Assembly: GCA_015490315.1 (NCBI GenBank)
Contig: WFYB01000218.1
Span: 1-41,735 of the forward strand
Length of the DNA: 41,735 nucleotides
Direction of reading: 5' to 3'
From: Sulfurovum sp.
Lineage (GTDB): Bacteria; Campylobacterota; Campylobacteria; Campylobacterales; Sulfurovaceae
Shown: positions 15,656 through 24,577 of the stretch, in pieces
Position numbering within the stretch: the stretch's first letter is position 1
Layout of the letters: the number at the start of each line of letters is the position of its first letter
Program-made: the position numbers and the translations under genes
The notes under the pieces: generated by a model
Database searches by the model: none
What the model saw: the letters and a program-made list of their open reading frames with translations, nothing else
What the model was told of the DNA's origin: nothing

Positions 15656-16009
15656 TCAAGAGGTTCCGTCTTCGTTGGGATCCTCTTCATAGTACTCGAT
15701 ATTTTCAGGTGTTTTGAGTGTTGAAAGGTATTTTGCCATTGTGCGGGTCATATTCTCATCCATCGATTGGGCAAAGGAGATCATGACACTGCCCATCGTT
15801 GTGCGTGTCTTCCCCGCCTGCAGGTTTTTGAGCCGTTCATAGAGTACCTTCTCTTTGACCCCTTGCAGTCTCGGTGCCGAGACCCCCTCCCCATACATCC
15901 CGTGACAAGATTGACAGCCGTGTGTCAGATAGAAGTATTCTGCTTTTTGCATATCATCAGCGATCATGGGTGAAAGTGTCAATAGTGTATATAAAAGTAT
16001 ACGTTTCAT
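15656..16009 (-). CDS. Small periplasmic cytochrome c (class I)
   Basis: A 117-residue protein with a signal peptide (about 1-17) and one haem-binding motif, CQSCH (C32, C35, H36), in HGCQSCHGMYGEG. LQAGKTRTTMGSVM and the following methionines probably supply the sixth ligand. The tail is acidic. It is an electron carrier of the c553/cytochrome c oxidase-donor type often abundant in Campylobacterota. No good ribosome site precedes the ATG. Its 3' end converges on the DUF2231 gene. Confidence 0.88.
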   Translation of the reverse strand: MKRILLYTLLTLSPMIADDMQKAEYFYLTHGCQSCHGMYGEGVSAPRLQGVKEKVLYERLKNLQAGKTRTTMGSVMISFAQSMDENMTRTMAKYLSTLKTPENIEYYEEDPNEDGTS

Positions 16010-16043
16010 AGGGGTATTTTATCATAAATCCAAATAATAAATA

Positions 16044-16766
16044 CTAATACAAAACCCGTGCAAGATAGAGTCCACTCCCCGGAGCGAGATCGGTGATGTA
16101 GCGTTCTTTACATGCAAGCTGTGTTTCGAGCTCCTTGAGGGTCATCTGCTTCTGCGCACACTGCATGGCAGCCTCAACCATCATTCTCACCTGTGAGCGT
16201 AGAAAGCCGTTGGCTTTGAAATAGATCGCATGGTAGGCACTGAAGCTTCGGTAACAGCTTTGATAGATATGCCGTCGTGTGGTGTGAGGATCGGCACCGG
16301 TCTTGTGAAAGTGGGCAAAATCATGCTTTCCTTCGAAAAGTGAGAGTGCCTTGGTGAGTATTTTCGGGTCAAAATCGGAATAGTATGAGAGGTAGTTGCG
16401 TTCAAATACCGTGGGCTTTACCGTTTTGAAAAGATAGCGGTAGACCCTTACTTTGGCATCGAACCTTGCATGGAAATCATCAGAAACAGGGGTGATATGC
16501 TTGAATGCCACAGCATCAAGCCTGCGGTTGAGTGCATGACGGAGCTTCTGAAGGTCACGCCAGTAGTAGGGGAGGTCAAAATGGATGATCTGTCCTGTCG
16601 CATGCACGCCGGCATCGGTTCTTCCGCTACCTGTGATAGACGAATCTATCTGAAGGCTCTGTAGTGCTTTTTCTATCGTAGTAGTGACAGTCTGTTGGGT
16701 TCGGGTCTGTCTCTGGAAGCCTTCAAAATAGCTTCCGTCATAGGCTACGACCGCTTTGACACGCAT
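16044..16766 (-). CDS. truA: tRNA pseudouridine synthase A
   Basis: A 240-residue enzyme that makes pseudouridine at positions 38-40 of the tRNA anticodon arm. The family start MRVKAVVAYDGSYFEGFQRQ is followed by the catalytic motif GSGRTDAGVHA (D51), FHARF/KVRVYRYLF, and FLRSQVRMMVEAA near the end. I start at 16766, where ATG overlaps the stop of the upstream permease gene (TAATG); an in-frame extension to 16844 is just antisense-free read-through of that gene. It is the last gene of the glmU-led run. Confidence 0.94.
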   Translation of the reverse strand: MRVKAVVAYDGSYFEGFQRQTRTQQTVTTTIEKALQSLQIDSSITGSGRTDAGVHATGQIIHFDLPYYWRDLQKLRHALNRRLDAVAFKHITPVSDDFHARFDAKVRVYRYLFKTVKPTVFERNYLSYYSDFDPKILTKALSLFEGKHDFAHFHKTGADPHTTRRHIYQSCYRSFSAYHAIYFKANGFLRSQVRMMVEAAMQCAQKQMTLKELETQLACKERYITDLAPGSGLYLARVLY

Positions 16767-17785
16767 TAGAAATACCTTGCGACACGTAGATTGAAGAGCC
16801 ATCTTCCCAGTGCAAGTATCAAGAGTGCTGCTACGGAGAGCCATACCACAGTACCGTATTTCTCCAGCATCGAGGCGGTCATATAGAGAAGCAGTGCTGT
16901 AGCGAAGATGACAAGAAAAGCGTGATTTGTCTGATATCGCGGATTGATCATGGTAAATGCGGCAACAAGATAGACAGAGAGGAGCGGGATCAGAGAGACA
17001 ATGAGAAAAAAGAGTGCACGGTGCATGATCTTGGTATCATTTTTCATCTGCATCCAGTAACTGATGATGTCCTGAAAACGGAAGCTGCTCTTTTTTGCAG
17101 TGTCGAAGACTTCGAGTGTACGATACTGTGCCTGCTGCAGATTCTCTTTTTGGTATGTATAGCCGTAGCCATGTTCTAGAAGCAGGGAAGTGGTATGGTC
17201 TTTGTGGTTGATCTGACCGCGTTTGGATGAGAAGAACTGCTCTTCATTTTTCTCTGTACGGTTGTAGATCACGATATCTTTGAATTTTCCATTCTCCTCT
17301 TTTTTGACATAGATGTAGTAGTTGCCGAACTTTTGTCCGAGTTTGCCGGCAGAGATGTTGAGTTTTGCTTCATTTTTCTTGGACTCTTTGAAGGCTTTGT
17401 AAAACTGTTTGCTCATCGGCATCGCCAAAAAGGAGATCGTCAGCAGGAGGATCGAAAAGAGAAGTGCAAGTATCCAGAGACTTTTGAGGACATTGCCGGC
17501 TTTCAGCCCCAATGCGTAGAGTGCAATGAGCTCATTGTCCTGAGAGAGTTTGACAAGCGTATTGGCAAGTGCCGCGACAAAAGAAAGTGGCAGTGTATAA
17601 AATACAATATCGGGAATAGAGTAGCTGTAGAGTGTCAGAAGTTCCCAGAAGCTAAGCTTGATCTGTGCTGTAAGTGCAGAGATCTTGACGAGATAGATTA
17701 GTGATATGATGAGAAAAAATGGTAGAAATATCGTCAGGAACGTTTTGGTAAAGTTCTCGGAGATATATCTGCTGACACTAACCAT
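16766..17785 (-). CDS. LptF/LptG-family lipopolysaccharide export permease
   Basis: A 339-residue inner-membrane protein of the YjgP/YjgQ family, part of the LptBFG transporter that extracts lipopolysaccharide. Three N-terminal helices (near 12-35, 50-75, 95-125) include the family segment LPLSFVAALANTLVKLSQDNELIALYALGL; a periplasmic beta-jellyroll follows (about 135-240), then three helices (about 250-330). Whether it is LptF or LptG is not decided by the sequence alone; in this group it is usually annotated LptG. The start overlaps the prepilin peptidase stop by eight bases, and the stop overlaps truA. Confidence 0.88.
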   Translation of the reverse strand: MVSVSRYISENFTKTFLTIFLPFFLIISLIYLVKISALTAQIKLSFWELLTLYSYSIPDIVFYTLPLSFVAALANTLVKLSQDNELIALYALGLKAGNVLKSLWILALLFSILLLTISFLAMPMSKQFYKAFKESKKNEAKLNISAGKLGQKFGNYYIYVKKEENGKFKDIVIYNRTEKNEEQFFSSKRGQINHKDHTTSLLLEHGYGYTYQKENLQQAQYRTLEVFDTAKKSSFRFQDIISYWMQMKNDTKIMHRALFFLIVSLIPLLSVYLVAAFTMINPRYQTNHAFLVIFATALLLYMTASMLEKYGTVVWLSVAALLILALGRWLFNLRVARYF

Positions 17786-18515
17786 AGATGATCTTCTCAA
17801 TCAGTTGAGTGGCTTCGGTATCATAGAGATAGACGATAAAAGTCGCCATAGCAAGGAAAGGGACAAAAGGTACCCCCTTTTCTCTCCAGATCATCGCGGG
17901 GATGATCGCCAGTATCGCAGAGAGGAAGATCGCGACAAAGAAGTTGGGAAATCCAAGTAGTGCCCCCATCGTCCCGGCGACAATCACATCCGCTCCGCCC
18001 ATCGCCTGTCTGCGTGCCAGCCATGAGGAGAGTAGTCCTATAAGATAGAGTCCGCCCGCAGCCAGTGCCGCATTGATCGCTGCATGGATGAAATCAGGCT
18101 GAATGAGTGCAAAGAGCAGTGCGGCAAAGTTGACATTGTCAGGTACTGCCATATACTTGAAGTCGATCATCACCAGTACAAAGAGTGCAGCAAATGAAGC
18201 AGCGACAAACGGCAGATACCAGACGAGTCCCAGTTTGAGATAAAGTAGCAGAAAGATCAGCCCTGTTAGAAGCTCTACGATCGGATACTGCTTGGCAATT
18301 GGATCATTGCAAAAGGCACAACGCCCCTGAAGAGCAAGCCATGAGATGACGGGTATATTGTGGTACCATTTCAAGGGTGTCTGGCACTTTTGACATTTGG
18401 AAGCCGGAAATGCGATACTTTCGCCCTTGGGAATGCGATAGATCACGACATTAAGAAAAGAGCCGATAAGTGTACCGAAAATAAAAACGGCTGAAGCAAT
18501 AATGGTTTCGGTCAT
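17778..18515 (-). CDS. Prepilin peptidase (A24, PilD/GspO type)
   Basis: A 245-residue membrane aspartic protease that cleaves and methylates type IV prepilins or type II secretion pseudopilins. The cytoplasmic zinc-binding loop is intact (CQKC at 41-44 and CAFC at 66-69). Both catalytic aspartates are visible: D118 in VMIDFKYMAVPD and D176 in MGGADVIV. The N-terminal GSFLNVVIYRIPKGES is diagnostic. It overlaps uppS by four bases and the permease by eight, inside an operon for envelope genes. No pilin gene is in the window. Confidence 0.93.
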   Translation of the reverse strand: MTETIIASAVFIFGTLIGSFLNVVIYRIPKGESIAFPASKCQKCQTPLKWYHNIPVISWLALQGRCAFCNDPIAKQYPIVELLTGLIFLLLYLKLGLVWYLPFVAASFAALFVLVMIDFKYMAVPDNVNFAALLFALIQPDFIHAAINAALAAGGLYLIGLLSSWLARRQAMGGADVIVAGTMGALLGFPNFFVAIFLSAILAIIPAMIWREKGVPFVPFLAMATFIVYLYDTEATQLIEKIIYG

Positions 18516-19222
18516 TTTACACCTCCAAATTTGCGTGTACGGTGTTGATAGTCATAGATGATCTCCTCAAGTTCTTTTTTCGTAAAGTCCGGCCAAAAGG
18601 TCTGAGTAAATGCAAGTTCACTGTAGCTAAGCTGCCATAGCAGGAAGTTTGAGAGGCGCTGTTCTCCACTTGTGCGTATCAGCAGATCGATGTCACGGTA
18701 GGGTGTTTGCAGCGCCCCGGAGATATCATGCTGTGTGACTTCCCGTTTCCCCTCTGCGAGGAGCTTGTTGACCGCCATCGTAATCTCGGCACGCCCCCCA
18801 TAGTTGAGTGCGAGGATCTGTGTGAGTTTATTGTTCTCTTTAGTAAGCTCTTCTGTTTGGCGAATCCTCTCTCTAAGAGGTTCAGAAAAGGCATCCAGGT
18901 CACCAATTGCAAGAAAGCGTATGCCGTTTTCCTGATAGGTGGGAAGTTCATTTTCGAGATGCTTGTCGAGCATCTTCATGAGAAACTCCACTTCCATTTT
19001 GGGACGTTTCCAGTTTTCGGTACTGAATGCGTAGAAGGTCGCGCTCTCTATGGTCGGGTGTGCGGCACAGTAGGTGGTAATCTCCCGGATCACCTCGGCG
19101 CCTTTTTCATGCCCCTTGGTACGTTTGAGACCACGGGCGTTTGCCCATCGTCCGTTGCCGTCCATGATGATAGCGAGATGTTTCAGCGGTATCTCATGCT
19201 TGCTCAAGCGTTTTTGCCTCAT
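18512..19222 (-). CDS. uppS: Isoprenyl transferase (undecaprenyl diphosphate synthase)
   Basis: A 236-residue cis-prenyltransferase that makes the lipid carrier for peptidoglycan and lipopolysaccharide. Motifs are HLAIIMDGNGRWA (D21, catalytic), STENWKRP, LNYGGRAEI and LLIRTSGEQRLSNFLLWQ. I take ATG 19222 as start, overlapping coaBC by 29 bases; TTG 19207, after TGAGG, is an alternative that removes five residues. The long frame to 19411 is read-through of coaBC in another frame. Confidence 0.93.
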   Translation of the reverse strand: MRQKRLSKHEIPLKHLAIIMDGNGRWANARGLKRTKGHEKGAEVIREITTYCAAHPTIESATFYAFSTENWKRPKMEVEFLMKMLDKHLENELPTYQENGIRFLAIGDLDAFSEPLRERIRQTEELTKENNKLTQILALNYGGRAEITMAVNKLLAEGKREVTQHDISGALQTPYRDIDLLIRTSGEQRLSNFLLWQLSYSELAFTQTFWPDFTKKELEEIIYDYQHRTRKFGGVK

Positions 19223-20462
19223 CGAGAATCTTCTGTGCCAGAGTGAACTTATCTGCTTTGCCCAATGGTTTGACCGCATCTTTGGTGACAAAGATGATCT
19301 CATTTTCATTTGTCCCGAAACTCTCTCTGTCTTTGAGTATATTAAGGCAGACTGCATCGACCTTCTTTTTCTCCAGCAGCGCCTTGGCATTCTCCAGGGC
19401 ATTGGCTTCATCCATCTCCGCTTTGAAAGCTACGGTTCTGATATCGAACTTATCGAGCGAAGAGAGGATATCCGGGGTCTGGGTCAGTTCAAGATTCCAC
19501 TCATCACCAAGAGCTGCTTTTTTGAGTTTGCCTGCTTGAGGGAACTTCGGTGTGTAGTCAGAGACAGCGGCGACCATAAAGAGGTAGGGGATTTTTTGGA
19601 TCAGGTGTCTGGGGTCGGCACTATTCATCGATGCACGGCTCATTTTGCCTTTTTTGGCGACACGCACGGCATCTTTGGTGTACTCAAGCAGCTCCTGGGT
19701 CTCTTCGACCTCTATCGTATAGATATCTTTGGGCAGCCCCTGTGTATCTTTGGTGGTGATGTAGCAGACATCGGCACCTTTGAGATAGAGTGCGAGTGCT
19801 GTGGCTTTTGCCATCTTGCCTGAGGAGTAGTTGCTCAGATAGCGCACATCATCGATCTTCTCGCGTGTGCCTCCGCCAGTGACCACCACACGACGATCCT
19901 CCCAAAATGGATCTATCATAAGCGCTTTGGCAGCTTCATAGAAGATATCTTCAGGTTCAGCAAGCGCACCTGCGCCTGTATCACCGCAGGCAAGCAGTTT
20001 GCTTTGCGGGTCGACAACGATGATATCGTTGACACGCAGCATCTTGATACTGCCTTCGGTGTAGTGGTTGGCAAGCATCTGCGTATTTGCTGCAGGGGCT
20101 ACGATCAGCTTTCCTTTGAAGGCAAGTGCGGTCTGCAGCAGGATATTGTCTGCGATCCCCTTGGAGAGTTTGTTGACACTGTTGGCTGTGGCGGGTGCGA
20201 TGAGCATGACATCACACTTTTTGCCAAGGTCGATATGGTTAAGTTCACTGCTCCAGCTCTCTGTCTCTTCGGTGAGGACAGGGTTACGTGTGAGTGCCTC
20301 AAAAGTGAGTGCAGAGACAAAACGCTCTGCAGAGGGGGTCATCACCACATGTACCGAAGCACCTGCCTTGACAAGCAGTCTGGCGATATCGCACGCTTTG
20401 TAGGCTGAGATGCTGCCGGTGACACCGAGCAATACCTGTTTGCCTGAAAGATTGATTTGCAT
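19194..20462 (-). CDS. coaBC: Bifunctional phosphopantothenoylcysteine decarboxylase / phosphopantothenate-cysteine ligase
   Basis: A 422-residue enzyme for two steps of coenzyme A synthesis. The N-terminal flavin-dependent decarboxylase (about 1-185) has QVLLGVTGSISAYKACDIARLL, LNHIDLGKKCD (catalytic histidine) and IAPATANSVNKLSKGIADNILL; the usual P-x-M-N-x-x-M loop reads PAANTQML here, so its first methionine is an alanine. ACGDTGAGALAE holds the active cysteine. The ligase half starts at VVTGGGTREKIDDVRYLSN and includes FMVAAVSDYTP. I start at ATG 20462, one base after the glmU stop and nine after GGAG. Confidence 0.93.
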   Translation of the reverse strand: MQINLSGKQVLLGVTGSISAYKACDIARLLVKAGASVHVVMTPSAERFVSALTFEALTRNPVLTEETESWSSELNHIDLGKKCDVMLIAPATANSVNKLSKGIADNILLQTALAFKGKLIVAPAANTQMLANHYTEGSIKMLRVNDIIVVDPQSKLLACGDTGAGALAEPEDIFYEAAKALMIDPFWEDRRVVVTGGGTREKIDDVRYLSNYSSGKMAKATALALYLKGADVCYITTKDTQGLPKDIYTIEVEETQELLEYTKDAVRVAKKGKMSRASMNSADPRHLIQKIPYLFMVAAVSDYTPKFPQAGKLKKAALGDEWNLELTQTPDILSSLDKFDIRTVAFKAEMDEANALENAKALLEKKKVDAVCLNILKDRESFGTNENEIIFVTKDAVKPLGKADKFTLAQKILDEAKTLEQA

Positions 20463-20463
20463 A

Positions 20464-21768
20464 TTAGTTTTCTCCGAAAAATTTATAAAAGAAGTTTTTG
20501 ACACGTTTGAGCGGTGTTCTGGAGATTGCCAGTTCGCCCTGTGCGATATCTTTGTTGACGGTGGTACCGGCTGCGATCATCACATCATCCTCGATGGTGA
20601 GAGGGGCGACGAGTTGTGTGTCACTGCCGACAAAGACATTTTTGCCGATCTTTGTGGGGTACTTTGCTTTGCCGTCATAGTTACAGGTGATCACACCTGC
20701 ACCGATGTTGCTGCCCTCTTCGATTGTCGCATCGCCGATATAGGCGAGATGTCCCGCTTTGACCCCGGTGAGGGTGGACTTTTTGACCTCTACGAAGTTG
20801 CCGATATGGGTATCTTTGAGCAGTGAGCCCGGACGGATCCGTCCCATAGGACCTACATCGGAGTGCTCTATACGGGATGCTTCGATGACCGAATGGCTTT
20901 TGATATGCGAGGAGATGATCTCGCTTGCCCCGAGGATAGTCGCGCCGTTTTCGAGGATACACTCACCCTCAAAGCGTGCACGGCAGTCGATGTAGATCGT
21001 CTCAGGCAGACGCATGGTGACGCCTTGACGCATCAGATCGGCTTTGATCCTGCGTTGCATCAGCTCTTCTGCGTGTGCGAGATCAAGCTTGGAGTTGACG
21101 CCTTTGAACTCCTCTTCAGCGACAAATACGGGATACACGGTTTTACCTTCATCCACCGCCATCTTGATGATGTCTGTCAGGTAGTACTCCTGCTGCGCAT
21201 TGTCGTTGGAGAGTCTGGGGATATAGCGATCGAGCAGCTCTTTTTTGACGCAGTAGACACCGGCATTGACGGTTTTGATCTCTTTTTGCGCGGGGATACA
21301 GTCTTTCTCCTCGACGATCTCGTGCACCTTGCCATCAAGTATCACGACCCGTCCGTATCCGCTCGGGTTTTCCAGCTCTATGACAGACATATTGATATCG
21401 GCATCCCCTTGGGTCAGTGCCTTGAGCGATGTCTCTGTGACCAGAGGCATATCGCCGTTGAGGATGAGGGCTTTGGTGTGTTTGACCTTGACACCTTTCA
21501 TCGCACCACCGGTACCCGGGAACTGCTTGGCATCTTGCATATGGAAGTGTATTTTGTCCATATCCTCTTCGTAGGCATCTTCGATCGCTTTACGGATGCG
21601 CTCAGCCTGATGGTAGAGTACGATGGTAATGTCGTTTGACAGTTCCCGCGCCGCATCGATAGCATGAAAAAGCATCGGCTTTCCGGAGATCTCATGGAGG
21701 ACTTTGGGAGTGGTGGATTTCATTCTGGTACCTTGCCCGGCAGCAAGAATGACAACAGATATAGACAT
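20464..21768 (-). CDS. glmU: Bifunctional GlmU (N-acetylglucosamine-1-phosphate uridyltransferase / glucosamine-1-phosphate acetyltransferase)
   Basis: A 434-residue cytoplasmic enzyme making UDP-N-acetylglucosamine, the entry point to peptidoglycan and lipid A. The N-terminal nucleotidyltransferase has VVILAAGQGTRMKSTTPKVLH and ALILNGDMPLV. The C-terminal left-handed beta helix runs from about residue 245 and contains HLAYIGDATIEEGSNIGAG and ITCNYDGKAKYPTKIGKN, the acetyltransferase active region. It heads the run glmU-coaBC-uppS-prepilin peptidase-permease-truA, all on the minus strand with overlaps or gaps of a few bases. Confidence 0.95.
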   Translation of the reverse strand: MSISVVILAAGQGTRMKSTTPKVLHEISGKPMLFHAIDAARELSNDITIVLYHQAERIRKAIEDAYEEDMDKIHFHMQDAKQFPGTGGAMKGVKVKHTKALILNGDMPLVTETSLKALTQGDADINMSVIELENPSGYGRVVILDGKVHEIVEEKDCIPAQKEIKTVNAGVYCVKKELLDRYIPRLSNDNAQQEYYLTDIIKMAVDEGKTVYPVFVAEEEFKGVNSKLDLAHAEELMQRRIKADLMRQGVTMRLPETIYIDCRARFEGECILENGATILGASEIISSHIKSHSVIEASRIEHSDVGPMGRIRPGSLLKDTHIGNFVEVKKSTLTGVKAGHLAYIGDATIEEGSNIGAGVITCNYDGKAKYPTKIGKNVFVGSDTQLVAPLTIEDDVMIAAGTTVNKDIAQGELAISRTPLKRVKNFFYKFFGEN

Positions 21769-21814
21769 AGCAGAACACCTTTTTGAAACAAAATAGTCAA
21801 AATAATATTTAGCG

Positions 21815-21820
21815 ATTATA
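21815..21820 (-). promoter_or_regulatory. -10 box for the glmU-led operon
   Basis: Read on the minus strand, TATAAT lies about 46 bases before the glmU start, in the gap to the response-regulator gene. Confidence 0.45.
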
Positions 21821-21897
21821 CCAAATTGTGATTAAAGGGGGTTATCTATCAGTTGCAGTTGTGCTGTACGTATGAAAATTACGACTTGATCATAGCA

Positions 21898-22638
21898 TTA
21901 CCAGAATTCTTTGTTTTTTTGTTCTTTAAGTGTAGGATTTAGAGAAGTGTGCAACTGTTTTGGCAAATTTAGACGAACTCCTTGTGATCTTTGTGTTTCA
22001 ATGAGATCTGAACCAAGAAGTGAGCGAAGTCTATAGATAAGCGTACGTAAAGATGACGGGCTTGATGGTGCATCTTGATATAGCATCTCTTCAAGAACAC
22101 TTAATGGTACATAATTTCCTTTTGCATCAATGAGTATTTTTAGTAGATTGAGTTTTTTACCATAGAGCGAGATCTTTTTGTCATAGGAGTACAAAAAATT
22201 GTGGCGTAGATCAAAATGAAACTCTTCATTGAGCTGAATATGATGGATAAGAGGGTTTTCTTCGAGATTTTTTTGTGCTAGTTTGAGTAGAATAAGAAGC
22301 TCTTTGTCATCGATAGGTTTGACAAGGTATCCTATGGGATTTGTAGCAAGAGCGGCTTCAACTGTTTTGTCATCTGTATACGCGGTAAGGTAGATGACAG
22401 GGGCTTGCGTTGGGAGTTTGTGATAGAGGGCTATACCGTCTATAGTATCATTGAGATGAATATCCATAAGGATAAGATTGATATGTGGATGGGTCTCTAT
22501 AAGGTCAAATGCTTCTTGGGGTGTAGTGGCATAGTCTATTACATCATATCCCTCTTTTTGAATTTTTGTAGCGAGGTTGAGTGCTAAGAGTGTTTCATCC
22601 TCAACAATTAAGATATGCAATCTAGCTCTTTGCATCAT
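21898..22638 (-). CDS. Response regulator, receiver plus winged-helix output
   Basis: A 246-residue regulator. The receiver domain (about 5-125) has HILIVEDETLLAL (acid pocket), LILMDIHLND with the phosphoacceptor D59, YLTAYTDD and GYLVKPIDD (lysine). The output domain (about 140-230) looks like an OmpR-type winged helix: FDLRHNFLYSYDKKISLYGKKLNLLKILID, ... SSLRTLIYRLRSLLGSDLIETQRSQGVRL. The start ATG overlaps the kinase stop (ATGA) with AAGGA upstream, so the pair is translationally coupled. Its own genes and the divergent FISUMP gene are the likeliest targets. Codon use is A+T-rich compared with glmU. Confidence 0.9.
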   Translation of the reverse strand: MMQRARLHILIVEDETLLALNLATKIQKEGYDVIDYATTPQEAFDLIETHPHINLILMDIHLNDTIDGIALYHKLPTQAPVIYLTAYTDDKTVEAALATNPIGYLVKPIDDKELLILLKLAQKNLEENPLIHHIQLNEEFHFDLRHNFLYSYDKKISLYGKKLNLLKILIDAKGNYVPLSVLEEMLYQDAPSSPSSLRTLIYRLRSLLGSDLIETQRSQGVRLNLPKQLHTSLNPTLKEQKNKEFW

Positions 22639-24464
22639 TGTTTTTCCTTCCAAGAGAGTGTCACACGAGTCCCCTCTGAGTTTTCAATACTCAGATTTGC
22701 ACGAAGTTGTTTTTTGCTGAGTGTCTCGACGATAGTTAAACCCAAAGAGGAACTTTTAGGTTGTTTTATATATCCCTTTCCATTATCATAAACACTCATG
22801 TATATTGTATCATCCTTTTTATAAACACTGATCTTAATAAAACCGGTTTTTTTAAATGCATATTTAAAAGAGTTTGTAATGAGCTCATTAAGAATAAGCC
22901 CACAGTAGATCAAATCTTGCAGTGAGATGTTTACTTGAATATCATAGATAACATCGACATCTTTATTGAAATTAACCTTAATGGTTTCAACAATTGCCTC
23001 AAAGTACTGATGTGTTGGGAGTTGAATAGTGTTTTCGTTGAGATAAAGAAGTTCATACAGTTTCGCAAAAGAGTTGATGCGATTACAGGTAATGGTGAGC
23101 TCTTTTTTTGTATCTTGCAAGACAGCATTATGTATCTGTAGCTCTAGTAGAGAGATCACCATTGAAAGATTATTTTTGACTCTGTGTTGCAACTCTTTAA
23201 AGAGGATCTCTTTTTCCTCAAGGGATGCTTGGAGTTTACGTGTTTGTTGCTCAACAAGATTTTGAAGTCGGAGTTGTTCACTCTTTTGCATAGCAAGCAG
23301 TTTTTCGTTGAGGATCTCTTTTTGTTTGTTGAGGTTTTTGATGCGGTATGCCAAAGCTATGGAAAATATGAAAGTTTCCAAAGCAAAAGCAACTTCATTG
23401 ATATATCTAAAATGTTCAAAAAGGTTAATCATACCAAGTGACTGTAATATAGACAAGGTAAGGGAGATAATGATAAAACTCCACCCTAACAGGTAAACTA
23501 CAGCTTCAGTTGTTCCTTTGAGATAGGCGTAAACACCAGCACTAATCATCAAGATAGAAAGAGGAAAGAAGATAACCATTACATTGAGATCAAAGAGTAT
23601 ATTGTCGTAACTCAAAAGTGCAACGAGTGGTAAAAGATAGAGATAAAACTTTAGCCAAAAATGGATTTTGGCAAATCGCTGTGTATCTAAAAACTCCATC
23701 GTAAAAAGAATCATAGGTATCACGAGAAGAACTATATAGACCATAGTCCCTTTTGTGATGAGTATGTTAACAGTGTCATTAAAAAAGTAAAGTTGTGCAA
23801 TCCCAAGGTTGAAGGACTCAAAAAACAAAACACCAATGAGATATAGCACATAGTAAAGATAGACTTTCGATAGAGTGAAAAAATAGAGTATGAGATTGTA
23901 AAGAAGCAGTGTAATAATAACAGCAAAAAATATAAATATCATGATAAGATTTTTATAAGTATAATGGATAAAATCTTCTGTATTCCATAAAACAAGTTTG
24001 ATAATGAAGTTGGATATCTCTGAGTGTGCACTGAGTAGAAGTGTTTTGCTCTCATATGGCTGCAGTGTAAAAGTGTAGTTTGGATTTGTAAAGTATGCTG
24101 ATGGTTGTTTATAAAACTGCCCTTCTAAAATCGTATTATTCCCATCATATATTGTGAGTTTCTCTATTTCACTGTTTTCGTTTTCGAGAACTTTTGTCAA
24201 GGTTTTGGAGCTTGTGTTTGTAAAGCGGCAACGTACCCAGACTGTGGAGTTTGGAGAGATCCCAATGTTGATGATATCTGTATCTATTGGATGAAACTGT
24301 TGTTTCTCTACCTCTTTTTTAGAAAGTGGCGGATAGGAGTCAAGAAAAACCTCACATTGTTTTAAAATAGACACGGATGAAGTGTTTTGATCAATATTCA
24401 TGCTGTAAAGCAAAGAGGGTGCAACAACAAATATCATAAAAAAATATTGAAATAAACTACGCAT
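22635..24464 (-). CDS. Sensor histidine kinase, 7TMR-DISM with HisKA_2 domain
   Basis: A 609-residue membrane kinase. A signal peptide (about 1-20) leads into a periplasmic beta-rich 7TMR-DISMED2 sensor domain (about 25-165), then seven transmembrane helices (about 170-385), a coiled coil (about 390-425, LNKQKEILNEKLLAMQKSEQ), and a HisKA_2 dimerisation domain with ELQHRVKNNLSMVISLLELQ (histidine near 428). The ATP domain has LNELITNSFKYAF, DNGKGY and SLGLTIVETLSKKQL. Sensors of this type recognise carbohydrates or other small ligands in related bacteria; the ligand is unknown here. The start has no clear ribosome site. Confidence 0.92.
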   Translation of the reverse strand: MRSLFQYFFMIFVVAPSLLYSMNIDQNTSSVSILKQCEVFLDSYPPLSKKEVEKQQFHPIDTDIINIGISPNSTVWVRCRFTNTSSKTLTKVLENENSEIEKLTIYDGNNTILEGQFYKQPSAYFTNPNYTFTLQPYESKTLLLSAHSEISNFIIKLVLWNTEDFIHYTYKNLIMIFIFFAVIITLLLYNLILYFFTLSKVYLYYVLYLIGVLFFESFNLGIAQLYFFNDTVNILITKGTMVYIVLLVIPMILFTMEFLDTQRFAKIHFWLKFYLYLLPLVALLSYDNILFDLNVMVIFFPLSILMISAGVYAYLKGTTEAVVYLLGWSFIIISLTLSILQSLGMINLFEHFRYINEVAFALETFIFSIALAYRIKNLNKQKEILNEKLLAMQKSEQLRLQNLVEQQTRKLQASLEEKEILFKELQHRVKNNLSMVISLLELQIHNAVLQDTKKELTITCNRINSFAKLYELLYLNENTIQLPTHQYFEAIVETIKVNFNKDVDVIYDIQVNISLQDLIYCGLILNELITNSFKYAFKKTGFIKISVYKKDDTIYMSVYDNGKGYIKQPKSSSLGLTIVETLSKKQLRANLSIENSEGTRVTLSWKEKQ

Positions 24465-24501
24465 AAACAGATGTTAGCATTTATAAAAAAATAATTCAAA
24501 T

Positions 24502-24519
24502 GTGACGCAAAAGGTGACG
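24502..24519. promoter_or_regulatory. Direct repeat, possible response-regulator site
   Basis: GTGACG occurs at 24502-24507 and 24514-24519, twelve bases apart, between the divergent kinase and FISUMP genes. Winged-helix (OmpR-type) regulators bind direct repeats one helical turn apart, so this may be the operator for the pair. Spacing is a little longer than the usual 10-11 bases; evidence is similarity of pattern only. Confidence 0.35.
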
Positions 24520-24577
24520 TTGTGCTGTTACAATAAGCTGATTAATTTAAGATGGATCTGCTACTAGGAGTAAAAAG

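Noticed and set aside
16767..16844. Longer TruA start
   Set aside because: The added residues come from another frame of the Lpt permease gene; the family N terminus starts at 16766 with a TAATG overlap.
20863..21639. 258-codon plus-strand frame opposite glmU
   Set aside because: It is fully antisense to the conserved glmU gene and lacks a ribosome site and domains.
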